The translations under genes and the position numbers were made by a program. Below are positions 11,481 through 22,168 of a DNA stretch of 64,000 nt, piece after piece (the stretch's first letter is position 1; each line of letters opens with the position of its first letter). The notes under the pieces were generated by a model. That model saw only the letters and a program-made list of their open reading frames with translations, did no database searches and was not told the DNA's origin. This DNA comes from Mrakia gelida (Eukaryota; Basidiomycota; Tremellomycetes; Cystofilobasidiales; Mrakiaceae), in NCBI GenBank assembly GCA_024345305.1, contig BRON01000012.1, positions 558,001 to 622,000 of the forward strand, read 5' to 3'.

Positions 11481-14400
11481 ATGGAAGGAGATATTGGCGA
11501 GCTTTCTCTGCAGGACTTCTCTTCGTCGATCCCTCCTCCCTCGTCCTCCTCCTCCTCAGCTCAACCTCCTCCGTCCTTCCCTCCTACGAAACGAGCGACC
11601 TTCCCCCTCACTCCCCTTCGGCCCTCAACCCCTTCAGGATCGCCTCGCCCCCTACTCTCCCCTCGGATCCCCTCATCCCCTTCGTCAACGTGCCTAGCGA
11701 TCTCCCCTCCGCCTTTGACCTCCCCTCGTCGACTCTCCCCAGCCGGACTCGCTTCCTCCTCTCACTCTCACCTCTCCTCACCCACCTCCGGCTCCTCCTC
11801 CCTCACTCGGTCCAACTCCAACCCGCGTCCAGCCGGTCGTCGTCGGCATGGCTTCTCCCAGGACTTGGGAATCTCTGATCTCGCCCAGGAGAGCCGGAGG
11901 GTTGGGGACGTTGAGCGAGCAAAGATGAGGAGATGGGCAGAAGCACTCGTCGTAGTCAACTTCAATCTGGACGTAGGACCAGAGGTAGAGAGATGTGTTC
12001 CGGAGAGGAGATGGGGGATTGGAGTAGGGGAGAATATGTACGTCTACACGAGCGAGAGTGAGGCGAAGAGAGCTGAGGGAAGGGACCGAGAGCTGACCTC
12101 GTTCGTTCGACCTCCTTCGTCGTTCGTTCGTACAGAGCCTTCTCCTCCTTCCCTGATACGACACTTTTCAACGAAGGTCATATCTCGTGGTCCTTCAAAC
12201 TCAACGACCCTTTGCCAAAATCATCAACCTCCTCCTCAACCTATGCCTCCTCAACCTCTTCAGGCTCGCTGAAATCGATAGCCCTCGGGGAGGAGCTCGA
12301 TCCCAACGGAGGAGAAGGAGGAGGTCAGCAGGAAGGAAGATTGTTTGGGTTCGTGTTGTTCTTGCAGAAGAGGGATGGGACTATCAAGCGGGGCTACTTT
12401 CAGGTTGGTCCATCAGAGAGAGGACAAGGGAAGGAGGAGGGAGGAGAAGGATCGAAGAGCTCACCACCTCTTGTTCGGTCGACCCTTGACCTTTCGTTTC
12501 TTTTCTTCAGAAATCCCTCGTCCTCCTCACACCTCTACCCTACCCTTCCCTCTTCGCAAACATCGTCTCCTTCCTCGCACCCAAGTTCTTCGCAGAAGGT
12601 CCAGCTGTCCTCGAAGCTGCCTGTAGAGAGATGGCTTCTTGGTGAGCTTCGACGTTCAACGGCCGCGGCCCTCCCTCCTCTCTCCTTTTCCTCCCCTTCT
12701 CACCTCTGCCCGTTCGTTTCCTTTTCGCTGCAGGCCCTCACCCACTCCAGGAGCTACCTTATCCCTCCCTCTCCTCGGAACAACCTTCAACGTTCAACTC
12801 CCCTCACCCAACCAGTCCTCCCAACTCGTTCGAACGTCCCTCGCTCCCTCCTCAGCATCGTCCTCTACCATCTCCCTCGTCCCTGCATCTCCATCACCAC
12901 CACGTCCAGCATCATCATCGTCTTCGCATCTATCACCGCATTCAGCTTCGTTGCTTTCACCGCATCCTTTACAGTCTCAGGTGTTTGATCCGAGGAAGAA
13001 TGTGAGTCCGGTCTCCTTTTGGTTTTGTCGACGTGAAGGGGTTCGACGCGAAGCTGATGTTCGTTTGATGTTTTCGTGGAAGCAGATCCTCGCCTCCCTC
13101 CCTCGCACACCCCCTCTCAAACTCCTCGGCTCCATCCTCCCCTCGCTCTGGCTCATCTGGGAATGTCTCATCCTAGCAGAACCGTTACTCTGCATCGCTC
13201 CGGATCCGAGGACGTGCTCGGAACTCGTTTGGTGGTTGAGAGATTTCATCCGGCCTGTGCGTTCGACGCGCTTCTTCTCTTTTCTTCCCTTTTTCCTTCC
13301 CTCCCTCGTCGGTCAAGCTGACGATTCCTTTTGCTCCGCTGTTGAATGCTTTGCAGCTCCCCCCAGGAGGAGACATCCGACCTTACTTCCACATCCACGA
13401 CGCGTCTTTCCCTCTCCTCGTCAACTCCCATCAGCCTCCGCCGGGGACGGTGTTGGGCGTGACGAACCCTTTCTTTCGACAGGCGTGTGGTCACTGGTCG
13501 AACGTCATCTCGATTGGGGATCGGGCGGGTTTGGCGGCTGAGAATGGGAGGTGAGTTCGAGGAAGAGTCTCGCGTCGATTCGTTCCCTCGCTCGTACCCT
13601 CCCTCCCTCAGAGCTGACCCTTCGTTCTTCGACGGTGCTGCTTTGCAGGATCCTACGTCCAAACTCAATGAAACAACCCACCTCCAAGGGGGGTTCGTCG
13701 GCGACGTCCGTGGGAGGAGGGAAGAACGACCATCCGGACGGGTTCAAGTCGAAACGGAAACGGCACGTCGATAAGGATCCGGAGCTTTTGAAGAGGTTGG
13801 AGACTGTAGTGGCTAGTGGGGGTGCTGGCGGTGAGTGTTTCTCTCCCTTTGGATCTGTTTCGAGCGTTCGAACGAAAGGAGCTGGGAAGGAAACGAAGGA
13901 GGTAGGACGAAGTCGAACTGAGAGCTGACCACGTCGCGTTCATCTCTTTCGCATTGGCTTCCGTTTTTTACAGACTTCTCAGCCAACAACGACCTCCGTT
14001 TCCACTTCGCGGACTTGACCGAGAAGTTTCTCGTCCCTCTGAATAGATACTTCGCTTCCCTCATTCCCACGGATCTGTTCGTAGCACGCGTTCTTTCTTC
14101 CTTCGTCCTTTCGACTCGAGCTGACCTTCCGTCCCTCCTCCGCCTCCCTCCCCTCCCACCCCACCACACCCCTCACCTACCCACTTCTTCTCCCGCCCTC
14201 TCGCCCTCACCCTTCCGCCCACCCACCAACCCTCCCTCCCACCCACCTTCCCACAGCACCCCCACCCCCATCAACACCCTCCCTCCTCTCAAACCCTTCT
14301 CCCCCTCCGGTTTCCTCGCCTCCCTCAAAGCCCACGGCCACCCCTTGACCTTCCGCTCCAAAGTGTCCGGCGGGGGTGGGTCCCAGGTGTTCTACGAGAG

Positions 14401-14509
14401 TTTCTTGAAGAGTAGGAACTTTGGGGTTTGGTTGACGAGGAGGTGTGGGCAGGCGAACGAGGAGTGTGAGAAGAGGGCGAGGAGAGGGGGGTGGGTCGGT
14501 GGTAGTTAG
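11481..14509 (+). CDS. DENND6: DENN-domain Rab exchange factor, DENND6 (FAM116) type
   Basis: DENND6 proteins activate Rab GTPases on endosomal membranes (Rab14 in animals). After about 150 residues of Ser/Pro-rich N-terminus, the tripartite DENN module is recognisable in order. The upstream DENN part is RWAEALVVVNFNLDVGPEVE, then FGFVLFLQKRDGTIKRGYFQ and KSLVLLTPLPYPSLFANIV. The core is PTPGATLSLPLLGTTFNVQL, then LGSILPSLWLIWECLILAEP and APDPRTCSELVWWLRDFIRP. The downstream part is DIRPYFHIHDASFPLLV, then VLGVTNPFFRQACGHWSNVI and IGDRAGL. The C-terminal region contains KSKRKRHVDKDPELLKRLE, FLVPLNRYFASLIPTDL and FLKSRNFGVWLTRR, all typical of DENND6. The start is ATG 11481 and the stop is 14507-14509. 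About ten introns all join in frame. The long Ser/Pro N-terminus and a Ser/Pro insert near 12830-12985 are lineage-specific additions. Confidence 0.87.
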
Positions 14510-15207
14510 AGGGGAATGGGAGGGGACTATGCGTTATGTGCGTTTTGCTTTTTCTGGCGCAGAGGTGGGAAGGGAGAGATGGGAAGGGAGGGTGAGAGAG
14601 GGAAGAAGGGAAGGTCGAGCCGGTCGCGAGCGACGATCCGCTTTCGTTTCTGGCAGTGACTTTCGGTCGAGGAGGATCTTTTCGCTTCGGAGTAGTAGGT
14701 ACGAGGGTACACGCTCTCGGAAGAACCAGGGGAACCCTCAACTCGACTGCAGTCGGAGGTGAAATCAAAAGCTCGACGCGGTGTTTGGTCTTGACGCGTT
14801 CTCTTCTTTGTTCCCTTCGTTTCTCTCAACACTCACCCTTCCTCTCAGTACACTCAACACCGATCTGACCCTCTCATCCCTGCTCGTCGTCACCCAGAAC
14901 GACTCGCGCTCCTCTTCGCACGCAGGTCGAAGGAACGCTCAGCTTCCCTCGCTCGTCGCGTCGCCGGGTTTCGTCTCATTCCCTCGTCAGTCAGCAGCTA
15001 CCCTCCAAAGCCCACTCTTCCTTCCTCTCTCTTCCCAAGCCACGCGGCGCCACCATATGCGTGCATTTCCGTTCCGTTGAGAAGAGAGGCGTTCGAGCGT
15101 TTTTCGTTCCTTCAAAAAGACATGCAGGAGAAAAAGGAACGCTTCCCTCCGAACACCCATCACCTCCCTCCCTCTCCCCCTCCCCTTCTTTCACTCGAAA
15201 TCTCGCG
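14510..15207 (+). other. Intergenic, DENND6 3' region and protoglobin promoter
   Basis: About 700 bp without a supportable gene. A pyrimidine-rich leader (CTCCCTCTCCCCCTCCCC) directly precedes the ATG at 15208. No conserved RNA or repeat is visible. Confidence 0.4.
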
Positions 15208-16802
15208 ATGCAGCACATCGACCGCCACAAACTCCAAATCTCCCTCCCGGATCGCATTGCTTTTGCTCGAGACTTCATAGGGTTCTCAGCTGAAGATGGA
15301 GAAACGTTGAATGCCGCTGCGAGTTTGGTGGGTCCGTTGGTGAAGGGCGTTGTGGATGGGGTTTATGGTGAGTCGTCTCGTTTCTTTTCGCTCTCTCCGA
15401 AGAGAAATTCGAGCTGACTTTGTCCTTTCAACAACAGCCCATCTCTTCAAGTTCGACTATACGAAGGCCTCGTTTTTGCCTGCCAACTCTGGATTCGAGT
15501 GAGTGTTCGCGCTCGACGTCGTCTTTCCTCTTTCGTCGTCGAACCCTCGCTGACTTTGAGCTTGGTTGGTCTGGTTGGGGGTTTGTTTTGTTTCGAAGGG
15601 GAGATCGACCCAAAGATCTCGAAGGACTTACGCTCGACGATCCTCAGATCGCGTTCAGAAAGAGCTTCTTGACGAAGTGGGCGTTGAAGGTGCGTCGCGT
15701 TTCGTTTCGTTCCTTTCTTTTTCGCTTTAGCTCGAAGCTGACTCGTTCTTTCTCTTTCGTTCCTGGAAGGTCTTCACGGCGGACTACTCGAAGGATGCGA
15801 CTTGGGAGTATCTCGATAAGGTCAGTGTGTCGAGCCGTCGTCTGGGTTTGTGCTTTCTCAACCACGCGAGCTGATCCGCTTCATTCGTCCCTTCCACCCG
15901 CCTCCTCCCAACATCCCCATTTCCGTATTTATTTCGATGCCTCCCAGGTCGGACTCATGCATAGCAAGTCTCCTCCTTCGCTCACAATGCAGCTCTTCTC
16001 GGTTGGAGCTTCAATCTGAATGCTGACTTCGCTCGCACTCTTCGCCTTTCGTTCGACAGCCGGAGTCGCAGGATTCGCTCACAGGAAGAACAAGGATCCC
16101 CTCGTCGTAGACCTGCTCGCTACTTCGCTTCTTCTCGGTTGGGTTGAAGATGGTGAGCCGTCCCATGTCGCTTCTTGCAGGTCGCCCGATGGTCGCGTCT
16201 GACTCCTCCTTTCGTCTCGACTCGTTCAGTTCTCATCGCGACGATCGTCCCTCTCGACGAGGAGACTCTCCCTGCCGAGATGAAGTTGAAGGTTCTTAGA
16301 GCGATCAACAGGATCTTGTGAGTTGTTGTTTGCGGTCTTTCGCTTGTTCGCGCGAGACGAGTCGACGCGTTGGGTTCCAAGACCTGACAAGCTGACTCTC
16401 GTCCCTCATCTTACTCTCGTCTCCCCTTCTTGCCTCTGTTACAGGTGGATTCAACAAGATCTCGTGAGTCTCAAACTTTCTCCTTTTGACTTCCAGTCCC
16501 GGTGCCTCTCGTCGAACGAAGAGTAGGAGCTTAAATGGACGTGTCGAAAGCTGACTGTCTTGTGTCTCGCTTTCCTTCGATTCCTCGCGTCCCAGTTTCA
16601 ACGCCACTACATCAGATCCGACGAGGAGATGGTCGCCGCTGCTGCTCGAATCAACTCGGGAGGAGAGTCGTACCCAGCTCCCGTCGCCGTCGTCGTCTCT
16701 CCTGCCTTCGAGCTCAGTCCCTCGACCCGAGCCGTCCTTGAGTCTCTGTTAGTTTTGGGAGCGGTTCTGTTGGTGGGGAAGATTGCGAAGGGAATGTGGT
16801 AG
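15208..16802 (+). CDS. Fungal protoglobin (globin-sensor fold) with C-terminal membrane anchor
   Basis: Exons joined in phase give MQHIDRHKLQISLPDRIAFA, then DFIGFSAEDGETLN, VFTADYSKDATWEYLDK, VGLMHTGVAGFAHRKNKDPL, VVDLLATSLLLGWVED and LRAINRILWIQQDLFQRHYI. This matches the protoglobin/globin-coupled-sensor pattern. The His of VGLMH is in the place of the proximal haem ligand; the match is by pattern, not alignment. After a short linker the C-terminus is a hydrophobic helix (LESLLVLGAVLLVGKIAKGM), so a tail-anchored haem protein is likely. Ligand (O2, NO or CO) and output are unknown: no kinase, cyclase or transducer domain follows. The intron after VGLMH has a GC donor at 15964-15965 (GCAAGTC). 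Using it restores HTG and the frame, whereas the nearest GT does not. Stop is TAG 16800-16802. Confidence 0.78.
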
Positions 16803-17172
16803 ACTTGGGATGCGATATGAACGTGTCCGGAGTACGTTTGAGAAGGAAGAAGTCGTGGAAGCGTCGTCGAAGCGAAGACACGAGGCCCGTTGAAGCGTTA
16901 GCTCGTCCTCTTGGTCTCTTTTTTATAACGTGCGATCTGAGAGACACGCACGCGATGCTGTACTATGGAATGAACTCGCAGGTCACTACCCCTTGCCGCG
17001 GTCGTTTACCAGCTCAAGGCAAGTGGGAAAAGGAACAAGGACGACGTTTCGCTTTGAACGGAGAATCCCTCCTTCGTATAGTAGGAAAAAAGGAGATCCT
17101 TCTCGCTTCTGACTGGGAGGGGAGCCCGAAGGGCGACCTCACCTCTCGAAACTGAGAAGCAAAAAGGTTGAT
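16803..17172. other. Intergenic, protoglobin 3' side up to the tRNA
   Basis: No gene is supported in this stretch. It includes the Pol III stop signal for the minus-strand tRNA. Confidence 0.35.
17161..17165 (-). terminator. T5 stretch, RNA polymerase III terminator of tRNA-His
   Basis: On the - strand, TTTTT lies eight bases past the discriminator base of the tRNA. This is the usual Pol III stop. The broken copy at 23544-23625 has no such run nearby. Confidence 0.65.
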
Positions 17173-17257
17173 TGACCTTGGGGTGACTCGAACACCCGTA
17201 TCCGGCGAGTCGATCTTAACCACAAGCCGACGCTCTAACCACCTAAACTACAAAGTC
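17173..17257 (-). tRNA. tRNA-His(GTG) with a 12-nt intron
   Basis: Read on the - strand from 17257: acceptor GACTTTG pairs with CAAGGTC (17174-17180) with one G-U. The D arm is GTTT/GAGC with loop AGGTGGTTA. The anticodon stem is TCGGC/GCCGG. The T arm is GGGTG-TTCGAGT-CACCC. The anticodon loop TTGTGG-C is that of tRNA-His, with anticodon GTG. A 12-nt intron (TTAAGATCGACT) sits at the canonical place after position 37. Without it the tRNA has 72 bases plus discriminator A. The extra 5' G of tRNA-His is added after transcription in fungi and need not be encoded. The stem T27-G43 is a wobble. Most of the gene lies inside the left arm of a large inverted repeat. Confidence 0.82.
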
Positions 17258-17305
17258 ACTGGTTATTTGATATCACAGAGTCACCGACGCTCAGCTAGAT
17301 CCAGT
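17251..17305 (+). repeat. Internal direct repeat, unit 1
   Basis: The unit reads AGTCACTGGTTATTTGAT, a variable stretch, then AGTCACCGACGCTCAG. It is repeated with changes at 17425-17481 (AGTCATTGGTGATTTGAT, then AGTCACCGACGCTCAG). Both units also occur in the right arm of the inverted repeat. It starts within the 5' end of the tRNA. Confidence 0.75.
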
Positions 17306-17424
17306 CAAAAAAAGCGAGCTGTCTCGCTCGGTAGGACGAGGTCAACCGTCGACGCGTTTCAGAGAGAGATGAACCCTCGCTTTCGTTTCATCTTTCCATC
17401 TCCTCCCCTCCCTCTGTCTAAAGT

Positions 17425-17481
17425 ACAGAGTCATTGGTGATTTGATGTTTAAAAAGTCACCGACGCTCAGGTAGCTTCAGT
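17425..17481 (+). repeat. Internal direct repeat, unit 2
   Basis: Diverged copy of 17251-17305. The two units are about 170 bp apart. The 3' half AGTCACCGACGCTCAG is identical and the 5' half differs at a few positions. Confidence 0.75.
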
Positions 17482-17905
17482 TGGGATGCAGGGAAGGCCT
17501 CAGGATCGGACGCGTCGCTGTTGTACTTTTGAGTCGAGCTTCATGACCCGTTCGCATCCCCTTCGACTTCGGTATGAAGGAGCTGGGCCGAATGGGTGCT
17601 GGACATTCTGAACTGCCAAGCCATCGGCAAGGTGATGTTTGCAAAGTTCCTCCTGCTGAGGCAGGTTCAGTGGATCGAACTGCTCGGGGGAGCGTCCTTG
17701 TGCTCAGGCTGTTGAGCTCAACGAATCGTCCTTCGATCGACCTCGGCCTCGGTCTCGATCTTGAGGGCCGGATCTACATACTTCTGCCTCGATGGGTTCA
17801 AGGCAGGAAGAAGCAGAGAGGAGCTCCCAGGAGTGGACTCGCATAGAACGAAGACGCGTCGAGCGAGTGGAGGACGGAGGAGGGTTATATTCCTGCACGA
17901 TGGCC

Positions 17906-18440
17906 CTGAGGCTGCTCAAGATGACAAAGTATGCCGGGAGCGAGATATAAATCTAGCTTCAGACCATGACTCTGCTGAAATGCTCTGCTGCGGTCGATAA
18001 AGATCGTGGTAGGTTTCGAGGAGGGCGACGCGTCGAGCAAGACGTTCGTTTGGCCTTCAGCGACTCAGAGACTGTAGGAGAGGGAGACTGAGCTAGAGCC
18101 GCATGTCTTCGAAGTTACGCTCCAGTTGTAGCAGGATAAATTCTAGGGAAAACAGGTCAAGGAAGAGTCGAAGAGGGGAATGCGCCGGGCGCGAGGTCGA
18201 TTGTCTCCGAGCGATAGCGCGCCTTCCCTGGGAAAATAAGACATCCGAGCCTCACCACGGGACGAGATATTCACCAGCTTAGTTCCGAAGAGAGGACGAG
18301 AACGAGAAACTTTTCCTTCCACTCCTGGCCGCCCAAATCTCCCTCTTGTCCCGCGAGCTCGACCTCGATTTCGAGCTCGTGCGTTCAGCTCCCTCTCACC
18401 CTCACTCACCCACCCACCCTTCCCTTTCTACTTCTCTAAC
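17906..18440 (+). other. Intergenic between the left repeat arm and prefoldin gene
   Basis: About 535 bp with no gene visible. It holds another GACGCGTC octamer at about 18028. It ends in a pyrimidine-rich leader before ATG 18441. Confidence 0.35.
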
Positions 18441-19258
18441 ATGGCTCCCCAAATGGTCAGAATAGTCTTTGCTATCACGTCTATCCTCTCCTGAGCTGAT
18501 TATCGCTCTATGGGTCCTACAGCTCGACGCCGAATCGGAACAAGAAGCCGCTGTCGAGGTGACCTGGGGTTCGTTTCCCTTTCTCTTCTCCTCCTTGTCC
18601 AAGCCTCCGCTGAATCTCTTGACCCATCTTCGTCGCACAGACGATCAAACGAACATCAACAACTTTTCGAAACTGAACAACCGACTCTCGGACGTTGAGG
18701 AGGAGCTCACCAAGCGACAGGTTCGTCCGCCAGCTCGATCCTCCTTCCCTCCCTCCCTCCCTCCGATCTTCGTTTGCTGACCCTCGTTTCTCTCCGATCT
18801 CGGGATCTACATCACAGGAGGAGAAGGAGCACATTGAGGATCTCGTGTTGGAGCTTGAGCTGGCCGACGAGGACGAGCCCGTCCTGTTCGTAGAGACTCT
18901 TTCCCTGTCGCTCGAGCTCACCCTCCTCCTCCTTCCCTTCCCCGAGCTCACCTTCTCCCTCCTCTTCCCTTCTTCCTCGTTCCAGGTACAAGATGGGGGA
19001 GTGCTTCCTGCATCTTCCTCTGAACGCTGCTCAGAAGCGACTGGAAAAGGACCAGGCTGTGATTGACGGCAAGATTGCTGAGTTGACGACGAAGAAGAGG
19101 GAGTGCGAGAAGGGGATGGGAGAGCTGAAGGTCAAGCTGTGAGTCGTCTCCGTTTCGATCTAGTAGAAGGAGAGACCTCGAAGCTGACTATGTGTGTCTT
19201 TGCTTTGGCTGCTCGAAGGTATGCGAGGTTTGGAACTGCTATCAACCTCGAGACATGA
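18441..19258 (+). CDS. GIM3: Prefoldin subunit 4
   Basis: Prefoldin is the cytosolic co-chaperone that hands actin and tubulin chains to the TRiC/CCT chaperonin. Subunit 4 is a beta-type subunit. Exons joined in phase give MAPQM, then LDAESEQEAAVEVTW, DDQTNINNFSKLNNRLSDVE, EEKEHIEDLVLELELADEDE, YKMGECFLHLPLNAAQKRLE and LYARFGTAINLET. The VTWDDQxxIN start, the LADEDE hairpin and the C-terminal LYARFGTAINLE are the usual signature. The two ends form a coiled coil around the beta hairpin, and the length is normal for the family. The first exon is only 15 nt. The stop is TGA 19256-19258. The gene lies between the arms of the inverted repeat but looks intact. Confidence 0.92.
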
Positions 19259-19404
19259 TGAATGAACGATCTTTCGACGACGAGCGAGCTCAACCTTTAA
19301 TTCTCCCCCTTCCCTTCCCTTCTCTGAGCTTCAACGTCGTTCTTCTACCTTTTTTTGAAAGCTCGCTTCTCCATCGGCCTCAGTGTGTAGGCTGCCAAAA
19401 AAAG

Positions 19405-19440
19405 TGGTCCCGTTTCCAAAACTGAAAATCTGCCTGCGGA
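19405..19440 (+). promoter_or_regulatory. Shared upstream block near the SET gene
   Basis: TCCCG, a short spacer, AAAACTGAAAAT and then CCTGCG lie about 100 bp upstream of ATG 19532. The same arrangement occurs at about 3348-3379 upstream of the arrestin gene. It is a candidate regulator site or leader element; function is unknown. Confidence 0.35.
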
Positions 19441-19531
19441 CTCGCAAAGAGGGAAAGAGAAGGCTCCAACAAGTTGAGCTCGAACGCTCACCATCTCCCC
19501 TTCTTCCTTCCCTTCTCTCACTCCTCCCGCC

Positions 19532-22168
19532 ATGTCGGCTGGCCCTTCTCCGCCCCAAGAAGCCTCCTCGTCCTCCCCTGGCTCTCCTTACTTCCGTGTC
19601 GACCAAATCCCCGGGAAAGGGAAGGGTCTCGTCGCTGTTCAAGCCCTTCCTCGAGGGACTCATCTCGCGCACGAGAAACCCATCCTTCTTCTCGAGCTGC
19701 TCCAACTCTCCAAGCCAGAGACGGGCTACAGCTACCTCTCGTAAGGTCCTCTATGCACCTTCACCTGCTAACTCCGCTTGAGCTGGTGCTGACTGTTTGC
19801 GGCGTTGTCGCTTTCGGAGAACAGGAAGCTCAACCATCAGCAGCAAATCGCCTTCTTCTCCATCCTCCCTCGCTCGGAAGAGGATCGAAACCCCGTCGCC
19901 TCGAGGCTTCACAGGTTCAGTCATCTTCGAGACAAGAAGACGACCGTCGCTCTCCTCCCTCAGATCGGTCTCGCCAACCACGCTTGCTCGCCCAACGCCA
20001 TGATCGTTTGGGAGAAGGACCAGACCTCCTGTCGTGAGCTCTCTCTTCTCTCCCCTCCCTCCCTTCTTCTCCCTTCTATCTTCGTCTCTCGTTCCGCTCT
20101 TCGTCTGCCGAGATGGTTCGATGCTGATGTACACCCGTCCCTTCGCTTTCCCTCCCTTTCTCTCCGCAGATCTCGTCACCATCGCTTCCATCTCCGTCGG
20201 AGAGGAGATCGTCGTTTCCTACATCCACGAGCCCATGCATCACAAGCCGAGACAAGAGTTCCTCAAAAACTTTTTCGGGTTTGACTGCAAGTGTCGAACC
20301 TGTACCCTCTCCACCCCGGATCGAGTCAGCCAGGACGGCCTCCCTCGCCATCACCGCAACGGACGACAAGATGTTCACTCCTACGCTCGGATACCTCGTC
20401 GAGAACGCCACTCTGTTCTGTACGATGGGAGCGGACGAGCACAACGCGAAGGCGTGGGCTAAGCTGTGGAGGGAGTGGGCGTGGTTTGTGAAGGATGAGG
20501 AGAAGCTCAAGGAGGCGACCGGATTCTTGGATCCTCGAGAGAATGATACTTGGGGTAGGAAGGTCGTCGGACAGAAGCAGAAGCTCATGCCGCCGGTAAG
20601 TCTTGTCTCGAGCGCGTCGAGCGTCTCTCACCTTCCTTACGCCTCGCCTCCCCCGTCCCTTCTCCTCACTGACGATCACCAACTTTTATCTTTCTCATTC
20701 TCATCAGCCTGATGCCGTCAACCAGTTCTTCGCATCTCTCGAACTCGCACCCACCCACACCGCTCTCCCTCCTCCTCCTCTCTCCTCTCGACAGTCGGCC
20801 ATCGCTTCGCTGGAGGCAGCAGCTTCCGCCAACGGATCGTCGAAGAAGAAACCGTCGAATGGATCCGCTCCCTCGTCCTCCCTTCCAACGGCGAGCTCGT
20901 CTCAAGCGAAGGAATCGGTGGCTTCAGTCGACTCGTCGGTCGCGTCGAACGGAGCCTCGTCGTCATCGTCGGTTCCAGCTCCTCCTCCTCCTCCCTCGTC
21001 CTCTCCCGACCTCGATATTCCCCTCATTCAAGGATGGAACGATCCCACGTCAGAACCCTCGGAGTCCAAGGCGGGACCTTCCAAGAGTCAGAAGAAGCGA
21101 TCGAAACTCCAGGAGAAGAAGGCGTCGTCGTCGCTCTCGACCGGTCAAGGCTCCTCTCCTTCCTCCTCCCTCGGTCCATCTCCACCAGCTCCCAAGAAAA
21201 CCCCAAAATCACCAGCCGTCGTCCCTCCCTCCTCGCCAGCCGTCGCCTCCACCTCCACCTCCACAGCTCCAGCCTCATCGCCGGTCGTCGACTCGTACGC
21301 GCCCTGGAAACGACTCTCGACGAAGGAGAAGAAAAAGGAGAGCGACCGAGCCAAGAACTCCCGCTCGGATCTCGCGGGAGTCACTCCCAAGCCTCCTCCT
21401 CCCATCCTCGAGTCGCTCGCGTCGTCCAAGTCGAAGAAGGCCGTCGCCGATCAGGAGGAGAAGGTCGCGTCCGAACCCGAACCAGCTCCCATCTCAAACA
21501 AAGCCAAGAAGCGAGCTGCCGCCGCCGCCGAGGCCGAGGAGGCAAGGAGGAGGAAGGAGGAGATTGAGGCTCAGGATCTCGCGAGGAAGGAGTACGAAAA
21601 GCGAACGGCGGCAACAGCAGCAACCTCGTCGTCGTCGGCCGTCGAGCAGTCGTCCTCCTCTTCAACGGCCTCGACTTCGACCTCCCCTTCCATCACCACC
21701 ACTTCTCCCACTCCCACCATCCCAGAAGTCCCCTCCTTCGGTCCTACCTCCACTCACCACCAAGGCGTCGACGACCGAGCTCCCTCCTCACCCACCACTC
21801 CTCGATCTCCCGTCGACCAGAAAAAACGACTCAAGACACAGACGACGAAGAACGCTCCTGGATCGGACTCGGCTCCTCCCACTCCCTCCGCGTCGGCGTC
21901 GGCTTTCGCTGAGGAAGGAGAAGAGACGGCTTTAACGGCAGCTCAGAGGAAGAAGAGGAAGATGAGGGAGAAGGAGAAGGCTAGGGCTGCTGCTGTTGTT
22001 GCCGAGGGAGGAGGGGAGGTGGAAGAAGGAGGAGAGAAGGGGTCGAGTGGAGTGGTTGGCGGAGATGGGGGTGCGAGGGAGGTAGGGAGGTTTGGTGGAG
22101 GTGAGAGATCGAGATCGAGGTTTGGGGAATGGAGGGTTGAAGAGCGAGTGGTAACTGAGTCTGAGTAG
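19532..22168 (+). CDS. SET-domain protein (Set5/SMYD-like without MYND finger), apparent frame break
   Basis: SET proteins of this type methylate lysines in histones or other proteins. From ATG 19532, IPGKGKGLVAVQALPRGTHL is the typical SET-N start. An in-phase exon gives GLANHACSPNAMIVWEKDQT, the conserved N-H-x-C-x-P-N core. Then come ISVGEEIVVSYIHEP and the post-SET cysteines CKCRTC. No MYND zinc finger interrupts the domain. Directly after CKCRTC the frame fails. The continuation (ESARTASLAITATDD, then TLGYLVENATLFCTMGAD) is one base off, with the change between 20299 and 20320 beside CCCCGG. The following exons run in that second frame. The last exon, about 20708-22168, encodes a long Ser/Pro/Ala tail with Lys/Glu-rich stretches. 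One extra base in the sequence or a true frameshift allele would explain it. A 20-50 bp intron here would delete the zinc cysteines, so I reject that. Confidence 0.75.

Larger units (their letters stand above)
17189..17905 (+). repeat. Left arm of a roughly 710-bp inverted repeat
   Basis: This arm is repeated in reverse orientation at 22900-23612. Bases 17189-17689 match 23112-23612 reversed over 501 positions with no gap or difference that I could find. From 17690 the two copies diverge. The left copy has lost a few bases after CTCGGGG and carries many substitutions. Similarity can still be followed to about 17905 (GACGCGTCGAGC, then GGAGGGTTA). The arm begins within the T loop of tRNA-His. 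A short frame in the right copy (MLDILNCQAIGKVMFAKFLL) is broken by the small deletion in this copy. No transposase or reverse-transcriptase motif is visible. Confidence 0.9.

Noticed and set aside
17161..17905. tRNA-derived SINE
   Set aside because: A SINE has its body downstream of the tRNA part. Here the shared sequence extends upstream of the tRNA 5' end, and there is no A-rich tail or target duplication.
20712..21935. Arg/Pro-rich + strand frame of about 400 codons
   Set aside because: It is the shifted frame of the SET gene tail; composition is an artefact of Ser/Pro codons read out of frame.
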